From Nostoc sphaeroides (GTDB lineage: Bacteria; Cyanobacteriota; Cyanobacteriia; Cyanobacteriales; Nostocaceae): DNA of 64,000 nucleotides. The position numbers and the translations under genes were made by a program. The notes below the pieces were generated by a model that did no database searches, was not told the DNA's origin, and saw only the letters and a program-made list of their open reading frames with translations. Below, piece by piece: positions 59,161 to 64,000 of this stretch. Positions within the stretch are counted from its first letter, which is position 1. Every line of letters begins with the position of its first letter. The stretch is from assembly GCF_003443655.1 (NCBI RefSeq), contig NZ_CP031941.1:5896001-5960000 (forward strand). The letters run 5' to 3'.

Positions 59161-59796
59161 ATGCCAGTAATTGCGGTCGTAGATTACGAGATGGGAAATT
59201 TGCACTCAGTCTGTAAAGGCTTGGAAAAAGCTGGAGCAACTCCTAATGTTACTTATTCTCCAAAGGAATTAGAGCAGGCAGATGCAATAGTTCTGCCGGG
59301 AGTGGGAGCATTTGATCCAGCAGTCCAACACCTGCGATCGCGTGGTTTGGAACAACCTATTAAAGAAGCGATCGCATCTGGTAAACCTTTTTTGGGAATT
59401 TGTTTAGGATTGCAAATTCTCTTTGAATCAAGTGCAGAAGGTACTCAACCAGGACTAGGAATTATCAAAGGAAAAGTGCGGCGGTTTCGCCCAGAACCTG
59501 ACATCACTATTCCTCACATGGGTTGGAATCAACTGGAAATGACTCAACCAAAAAGTATTTTGTGGGAGCATTTACCGTCCGATCCTTGGGTATATTTTGT
59601 CCATTCTTACTATGTTGACCCAATAGATCCGCTAATCCGTGCAGCAACTATCACCCACGGTACTCAAACCGTCACAGCTGCGATCGCCCACGAAAACCTA
59701 ATGGCAGTCCAATTTCACCCCGAAAAATCCTCTAATATCGGATTGCAAATTTTATCGAATTTTGTTGCTCAAGTCCGCGAAAAAATTCCTGCCTAA
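59161..59796 (+). CDS. hisH: Imidazole glycerol phosphate synthase, glutaminase subunit HisH
   Basis: Supplies ammonia from glutamine to HisF in histidine and purine-linked AICAR synthesis. 211 residues. Class I amidotransferase triad: Cys in FLGICLGLQILFE, and His and Glu in VQFHPEKSS. The oxyanion region is VLPGVGAFDPAVQ. AAGGAGCAGG lies before ATG 59161. hisF is not adjacent. Confidence 0.96.
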   Translation: MPVIAVVDYEMGNLHSVCKGLEKAGATPNVTYSPKELEQADAIVLPGVGAFDPAVQHLRSRGLEQPIKEAIASGKPFLGICLGLQILFESSAEGTQPGLGIIKGKVRRFRPEPDITIPHMGWNQLEMTQPKSILWEHLPSDPWVYFVHSYYVDPIDPLIRAATITHGTQTVTAAIAHENLMAVQFHPEKSSNIGLQILSNFVAQVREKIPA

Positions 59797-59866
59797 TACT
59801 ATTTTTGTCATTTGTTCTTTGTTCTTTGTCTAAAACTAATGACCAATGACCAATGACTAATAACCA

Positions 59867-60457
59867 ATGAGCCTGAGAATTTACGGTAATCGCCAGCTAA
59901 AAACTTTACCAGGAAAAGAAACTAGACCCACTAGTGCGCGGGTAAGGGAAGCAGTATTTAATATTTGGCAGGGAGAAATTGCAGGTTGTCGCTGGCTAGA
60001 TTTGTGCGCCGGTACTGGTTCAATGGGCGCAGAGGCTTTGTGTAGAGGAGCCAGCCTAGTAGTGGGAATTGAACAATCGAGCCGAGCCTGTGCTACCATC
60101 CAAGAAAATTGGCAGCAGGTGGCGAATGCCGAGCAAGAACTTCGGGTATTGCGGGGAGATATTGTCCAACAGTTAAAGACTTTAACAGGCAAGCAATTCG
60201 ATAGAATTTACTTTGATCCACCTTATGCTAGTGGATTGTACCAGCCAGTATTAGAAGCGATCGCTCACTATCAACTTTTAGATCCTAGCGGTGAAATCGC
60301 AGTTGAACACGCCTCACAAGGTTGGACACCGCCAGAGATTCCCGATTGGGAAGTTTGCCGCGAGAAACTTTACGGCAACACATCACTTACTTTCTACAGA
60401 ATTCGGAGTGAGGGATCAGGGGCAGATAAAGGAGATGAGGAACAATATAACTCCTAA
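59867..60457 (+). CDS. rsmD: 16S rRNA (guanine(966)-N(2))-methyltransferase RsmD
   Basis: 196 residues with RIYGNRQLKTLPGKETRPTS, the RVREAVFNIW segment, the SAM-binding LDLCAGTGSMGAEALCRGA, and the catalytic DPPY motif (IYFDPPYAS). The last codons and the stop (AAC TCC TAA) are formed by the first unit of the heptamer repeat that follows. The start ATG also adjoins a heptamer patch (CAATGAC units, 59835-59866). Confidence 0.93.
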   Translation: MSLRIYGNRQLKTLPGKETRPTSARVREAVFNIWQGEIAGCRWLDLCAGTGSMGAEALCRGASLVVGIEQSSRACATIQENWQQVANAEQELRVLRGDIVQQLKTLTGKQFDRIYFDPPYASGLYQPVLEAIAHYQLLDPSGEIAVEHASQGWTPPEIPDWEVCREKLYGNTSLTFYRIRSEGSGADKGDEEQYNS

Positions 60458-60530
60458 CTCCTAACTCCTAACTCCTAACTCCTAACTCCTAACTCCTAAC
60501 TCCTAACTCCTAACTCCTAACTCCTAACTC
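60449..60530. repeat. Perfect heptamer tandem repeat (AACTCCT), about 12 units
   Basis: Unbroken AACTCCT units between rsmD and petG, providing the rsmD stop codon. Same heptamer as in the rpoB-rpoC1 spacer and the rpoC2 insertion. Such arrays change length by slippage. Confidence 0.96.
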
Positions 60531-60540
60531 AGCACTTTTG

Positions 60541-60654
60541 TCACCCCCCCAACTGATTCGGGCGCTTATATTGCTTATAGGCAGCGTAAAACAGTCCGGC
60601 AAGGGTGACGAAAACTAGACCAAGGACAATACCTGATAGTAGGGGTTCAACCAC
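60541..60654 (-). CDS. petG: Cytochrome b6-f complex subunit PetG
   Basis: 37 residues from GTG 60654: VEPLLSGIVLGLVFVTLAGL then FYAAYKQYKRPNQLGG. This is the complete small subunit V of the cytochrome b6-f complex, one thylakoid membrane span, needed for assembly or stability. A GAGGAGAT ribosome site lies upstream. It faces rsmD across the heptamer array and is divergent from cytM. Confidence 0.96.
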   Translation of the reverse strand: MVEPLLSGIVLGLVFVTLAGLFYAAYKQYKRPNQLGG

Positions 60655-60864
60655 TGTAAATCTCCTCTTTGAAATTATTAAATATTCGTTGCCTGCTTTT
60701 GATTTTACCAAATTTCGTATGAATCCTGCGCCCTACAGCCTTTTTGGAGGGCGACTGCCCACAAGAAAATAGTCTTCTGTGCTTGCAGACACAATCAAGA
60801 ACTTTTAAGCTATGTGTAGGAAATGAAAACTTTTTAGCACATCTAGACTTTCACAGCAAACCTT

Positions 60865-61239
60865 TTGGATAACCAGATTACCAAACCTGAAATTTTGATT
60901 CAGAGGATCGTTTTATTGGCGCTGGCTATACTGCTGGCAGTCCCTTTGGGCTTTTTTGGTGTTCAGTTGGTTCAAGCCTCCGATCCATACGTCAAGAGCG
61001 TTCTATCCTTAACAGGAAACCCAGTTCAAGGACACGCGATCTTTCAAATTAACTGTGCTGGTTGTCATGGCTTGGAAGCAGACGGGCGAGTAGGGCCGAG
61101 TTTGCAAGCTGTCTCAAAGCACAAGTCTCGATATGGACTGATTCGCCAGGTGATCAGTGGTGAAACCCCGCCAATGCCAAAATTCCAACCTAGTGCCCAA
61201 GAAATGGCGGATCTTCTGAACTATTTAGAGTCGTTGTAA
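60865..61239 (+). CDS. cytM: Cytochrome cM
   Basis: 124 residues from TTG 60865. An N-terminal hydrophobic anchor (IVLLALAILLAVPLGFFGVQ) is followed by a c-type cytochrome domain with haem site CAGCH (in NCAGCHGLEADGRVGPSL), the GLIRQVISGETPPMPKF segment supplying the Met ligand, and the helical end AQEMADLLNYLESL. The DPYVKSVLSLTG and PPMPKFQPSAQEMADLL segments identify CytM, a low-potential cytochrome of the thylakoid or plasma membrane that modulates electron flow under stress or in the dark. Divergent from petG. Confidence 0.93.
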   Translation: MDNQITKPEILIQRIVLLALAILLAVPLGFFGVQLVQASDPYVKSVLSLTGNPVQGHAIFQINCAGCHGLEADGRVGPSLQAVSKHKSRYGLIRQVISGETPPMPKFQPSAQEMADLLNYLESL

Positions 61240-61716
61240 ACGTTAGAATTTTTGGTTGTGGGATACATAATAGGACTTTGGGATAGAGGTATAGTGAGCG
61301 TAGGCGCAGCCCGTCGTAGACATCGCTTTACCAAAAAGATAACGGGAAAATCAGATTCAAATCAGACTCGCTATAGAGTGAGTATTTCTGGTTAACTAAA
61401 AACACCTTTGTTAGCAGAAGGTTATCTCAAAGCACCCTAGCTCAGTATAACAACGCCCTTCTAAGTTGCAGTGGCGAGAAGTCTCATTAGTCATTGACCT
61501 TTGTCCTTTTCTTCACATCTGGTCGCATTTACGTAGAATCTTTGATAAAAACTCATATAAACTGTATATTTTAGAGTATGTTAAAGCCACTATTTAATTA
61601 TCACGAAAGTCAGGTTGGGTACCTAACTCGGTAAAATTAAGACAAAAGTTCCCAATGAATGAGCTAAGGTTTAGCAACTTTTAACAAACTAGATACTTTG
61701 AGATGGCCGAAAGCTA
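61240..61716. other. Spacer between cytM and the isomerase gene
   Basis: 477 bases. A Nostoc repeat GAGCGTAGGCGCAGCCCGTC lies at about 61297-61316, continuing to GTAGACATCGC. Nothing else is recognised. Confidence 0.45.
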
Positions 61717-62514
61717 ATGACTGAAGCGATCCAAATCGGTAATCGTACAATCACAGCTAGTGAATTGATTTCCTTACTGGCGAATTACCAAATGCTGCCA
61801 CAGTTGCAGCGCGAATTAATCATTGATGAGGCGATAGAGCAAAACTCACGCTCCGCCAAGCTAGCAATAGAGTGTACACCTGAGGAAGTAGCCCAAGCCA
61901 AACAGCAGTTTTACACTGAAAAACAGTTCAAAAATGAAGAAGACATCCAGACTTGGATGGCACATCAAGGGCTGACTCCCGAACAACTAGAAGTTATTAT
62001 TACTCGTAAGCTTAAAATTGAAAAATTCAAGCAAGCTACTTGGGGTAATAAACTGGAATCCTACTTTTTTCAGTCCAAGACAAAACTAGACAAAGTAATT
62101 TATTCTCTACTGCGAACCCAGGATGTGGGAATAGCCCAAGAACTTTACTTCCGCATTCAGGCAAAAGAAAACTCTTTTGCTGACTTGGCGCGTGAATATT
62201 CACTCGGGCCAGAAGCCCAAACTGGAGGCTTAGTAGGGCCGATTGAACTGAATGCACTACATCCGGTAATGGTACAAATGCTATCTAGCAGTCAACCAGG
62301 TCAGATATTGCCCCCTACCCGCATTGCCGATTGGTTCGTGATTTTGCGGCTGGAAAAATTTATCCCCGCACAACTGGATGAATTTATGAAAGTGCGCCTG
62401 CTGAATGAACTCTTTGAAACCTGGCTACAACAACAGCAAAAGCAAATCATGTCTGCACCACAATTAGAGGCGGGGACAGTATCACAGGGAGAGGGCGATC
62501 AACCTTTAACCTAA
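61717..62514 (+). CDS. Parvulin-type peptidylprolyl isomerase (PpiC family)
   Basis: 265 residues. A helical N-terminal SurA/trigger-type part (LQRELIIDEAIEQNSRSAKL, PEEVAQAKQQFYTEKQFKNE) is followed by a PpiC domain (AKENSFADLAREYSLGPEAQ, TGGLVGPIELNALHPVM, RIADWFVILRLEKFIPAQLD). There is no signal peptide, so it is probably cytoplasmic. In Nostoc, similar genes often sit beside type I/peptidase-containing export genes; here it stands alone. Client unknown, though leader peptides awaiting export are a reasonable idea. Confidence 0.83.
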   Translation: MTEAIQIGNRTITASELISLLANYQMLPQLQRELIIDEAIEQNSRSAKLAIECTPEEVAQAKQQFYTEKQFKNEEDIQTWMAHQGLTPEQLEVIITRKLKIEKFKQATWGNKLESYFFQSKTKLDKVIYSLLRTQDVGIAQELYFRIQAKENSFADLAREYSLGPEAQTGGLVGPIELNALHPVMVQMLSSSQPGQILPPTRIADWFVILRLEKFIPAQLDEFMKVRLLNELFETWLQQQQKQIMSAPQLEAGTVSQGEGDQPLT

Positions 62515-62687
62515 GTATGGAAGGACGTGACTCCTATGCTTGGTTGGCTTCAAAACTGAAGATAGCGCGATCGCTCTGTTAGTTTTCCAGGCTGGACGAG
62601 CGATCGCTTTTGATTTGTGTCACTCTTAGGTGGGATTGCACCTTTTTATTATTAAAGGGTCGAATCCCGCCTTTGTCAAGATAAAAA

Positions 62688-62900
62688 ATGGGGCTAGTCA
62701 GACTAAAGATTCGAGAACTTGCAAAAGCAAAAGGGTGGACTATCAAAGAAGTCGCAGATCGTGCGGGCGTAAACTACAACACAGTTAAAAGTTATGCCCG
62801 ACATCCTGGGATGAGTATGGTAGATTTGACTGCTGTTCAGAAAATCGCCTGTGCTTTTGAGGTGACGATTGAAGAATTGATCGATGTGGTGGAAGAGTAG
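62688..62900 (+). CDS. XRE-family helix-turn-helix regulator (70 aa)
   Basis: A single Cro/CI-type helix-turn-helix domain: VRLKIRELAKAKGWTIKEVA, DRAGVNYNTVKSYARHPGMS, then VQKIACAFEVTIEELIDV. It is the size of minimal cyanobacterial XRE regulators, some of which act as antitoxins. Target genes unknown; the next gene on the same strand starts about 130 bases away. Confidence 0.88.
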   Translation: MGLVRLKIRELAKAKGWTIKEVADRAGVNYNTVKSYARHPGMSMVDLTAVQKIACAFEVTIEELIDVVEE

Positions 62901-63031
62901 GCGATCGCACTTTATAATCAATCAAATCTTAGTAAAAATACAGAGGCATTAATTATGTAAAAATAAATATTAGTAGCTGCATAGATTATTAGCTACTAAA
63001 TAAATTTTAAAATTTATAAGATAAACTGCGA

Positions 63032-63484
63032 ATGCTTAAAATTGATGACGAAGGAAAAGCAAGGGATTTTATTAAAAATCTCCAAGATAAATTGGAGACA
63101 CAAATTGGAAAAGAATTTGTGTTTCTTTTAGTAGGTCGTACAGGAGTTGGTAAATCAAGTACCGTCAATAGCTTGATGGGTAAAGAGATAGCCTCAGTTG
63201 GTGACTATGAACCAACAACAATGGAGGTTAAAAATTATGACTCAGATATAAATGGAATCAAATGTACAGTTATTGATACCCCAGGTCTTTGTGACGATTT
63301 AGAGGAAGAAGGAAATGACTATAAATATCTAGAACTCATACGTTCAAAAGAGAATCAGGTTGACTCAATGTGGTTTGTGAGTAGATTGGATGACACAAGA
63401 GTATCTACAGACGAAAAACGAGGAATAAAGAACAATACTCTACTTAACTACAAGCTCGCAATATTGCCAGTATTCAGATGGTAA
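63032..63484 (+). pseudogene. Truncated GTPase (AIG1/dynamin-like)
   Basis: 150 residues. P-loop GRTGVGKSSTVNSLMG at about residue 35, a Thr in the G2 region (YEPTTMEV) and G3 DTPGLCDDL are present, followed by FVSRLDDTRVSTDEKRG. After IK the sequence changes to NNTLLNYKLAILPVFRW and stops, so the G4 (NKxD) and G5 elements are missing. Family members are usually over 250 residues. The gene looks cut off by recombination or a small insertion; residual function is doubtful. Confidence 0.68.
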
Positions 63485-63590
63485 AGGCGATCGCCTCAGC
63501 TAGTAAGTTCAGCTTACCGTGTGAGATTTGCCCCACACCAAAAAAAGATAAAATAAAACCAAGTCTACACAAACAATCAATGACTCTGGG

Positions 63591-64000
63591 ATGAAGACCC
63601 TAGCAAAATGGACAGTGGACGACTATCATCGCATGATAGCAGCCGGAATCTTAAGTAATCGCCGTGTCGAGTTACTCGCTGGGGAAATTGTAGAAATGAC
63701 ACCAGAAACCCCAATACACTACAACACCGCAAAGCGAGGCGCGAAATACCTAGAAAATTTATTAGCAGGGAAAGCAGATGTTCGCTTTAATGGTCCGATA
63801 ACCCTACAAAATTCAGAACCTGAACCAGATATCGCTATTGTTAGACCACAAGATTCTGTATATAATAACCGTCATCCTGAACCAGAAGATATCTTTTGGC
63901 TAATAGAAGTTGCTAAAACGAGCCAAAAAAAAGACTTAGAACTCAAAACAAAAATCTACGCGGCTGCTCTTATACAAGAGTATTGGGTGATAGATTTATC
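63591..64000 (+). CDS. Uma2 family protein (3' end outside window)
   Basis: Starts at ATG 63591 (MKTLAKWTVDDYHRMIAAGI) and runs off the right edge after about 136 codons. The Uma2 pattern is clear: VELLAGEIVEMTPETPIHYN, SEPEPDIAIVRP with the catalytic-type D, DIFWLIEVAKTSQKKDLELK and YAAALIQEYWVIDL. It is the third Uma2 gene in the window. Possibly intact beyond the edge. Confidence 0.87.
   Translation, partial: MKTLAKWTVDDYHRMIAAGILSNRRVELLAGEIVEMTPETPIHYNTAKRGAKYLENLLAGKADVRFNGPITLQNSEPEPDIAIVRPQDSVYNNRHPEPEDIFWLIEVAKTSQKKDLELKTKIYAAALIQEYWVIDL

Noticed and set aside
1..64000. tRNA and rRNA genes
   Set aside because: I looked for tRNA-like TTCGANTC/GGTTCGA arms and rRNA segments in the spacers and found none I could support; a covariance-model scan would settle this.

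Overview
The window comes from the chromosome of a filamentous, heterocyst-type cyanobacterium, most likely Nostoc or a close relative. The evidence is: a split RNA polymerase beta-prime (rpoC1 plus rpoC2); photosynthesis genes (chlP, ndhH, petG, cytM); a DXCF-type cyanobacteriochrome GAF protein; many copies of the HIP1 octamer GCGATCGC; and the heptamer tandem repeats and small interspersed repeats typical of Nostocales. Base composition is AT-rich. No rRNA, tRNA or CRISPR array was recognised.

Layout. 1-2.5 kb: 5' part of cysA (sulfate import) and a tnpB transposon unit lacking tnpA. 2.7-6.6 kb: a large membrane protein with 13 near-identical HEAT repeats and a NACHT-type NTPase, then a 21-bp tandem repeat. 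6.7-16.8 kb: mostly housekeeping (chlP, a K+ channel, a DUF3445 protein, an MMADHC-like protein, an ExbB/TolQ channel, a translationally coupled DUF6888/DUF6887 pair, rsmH, ndhH). 17-24.8 kb: an accessory island with a PLD-SNF2 helicase, an Eco57I-type DNA methyltransferase and an HNH nuclease with its small partner, probably defence-related. 24.9-33.7 kb: a stand-alone cyanobacteriochrome GAF, a VOC protein, an antitoxin-like gene with a broken PIN toxin, a MidA-type methyltransferase, a 3-HIBADH-family dehydrogenase, a large helical membrane protein, hslO and an SRPBCC protein. 34.1-37.2 kb: four paralogous glycine-rich peptides with double-glycine leaders, three of them behind the same promoter; this is the most novel-looking locus. 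37.6-40.5 kb: Uma2 nuclease, universal stress protein, hisD. 41.2-52.7 kb: rpsT-tatD-rpoB-rpoC1-rpoC2. 52.9-64 kb: Uma2 proteins, a QxW lectin-like secreted protein, a receiver domain lacking its phospho-Asp, a DUF3370 protein, a wrecked pyroglutamyl-peptidase gene, hisH, rsmD, petG, cytM, a parvulin-type isomerase, an XRE regulator and a truncated GTPase.

Mobile DNA shapes the window. One MITE family with CAATAC/GTATTG ends occurs four times, each copy flanked by a 10-bp direct repeat; one copy sits inside the broken pcp gene. Other small repeats have entered genes in frame (rpoC2, the SNF2 helicase, twice in the DUF3370 gene) or supply start and stop codons (rpoC2, rsmD). Several accessory genes are decayed: the PIN toxin, the AIG1-like GTPase, a PD-(D/E)XK-like fragment and an IS66 transposase fragment.
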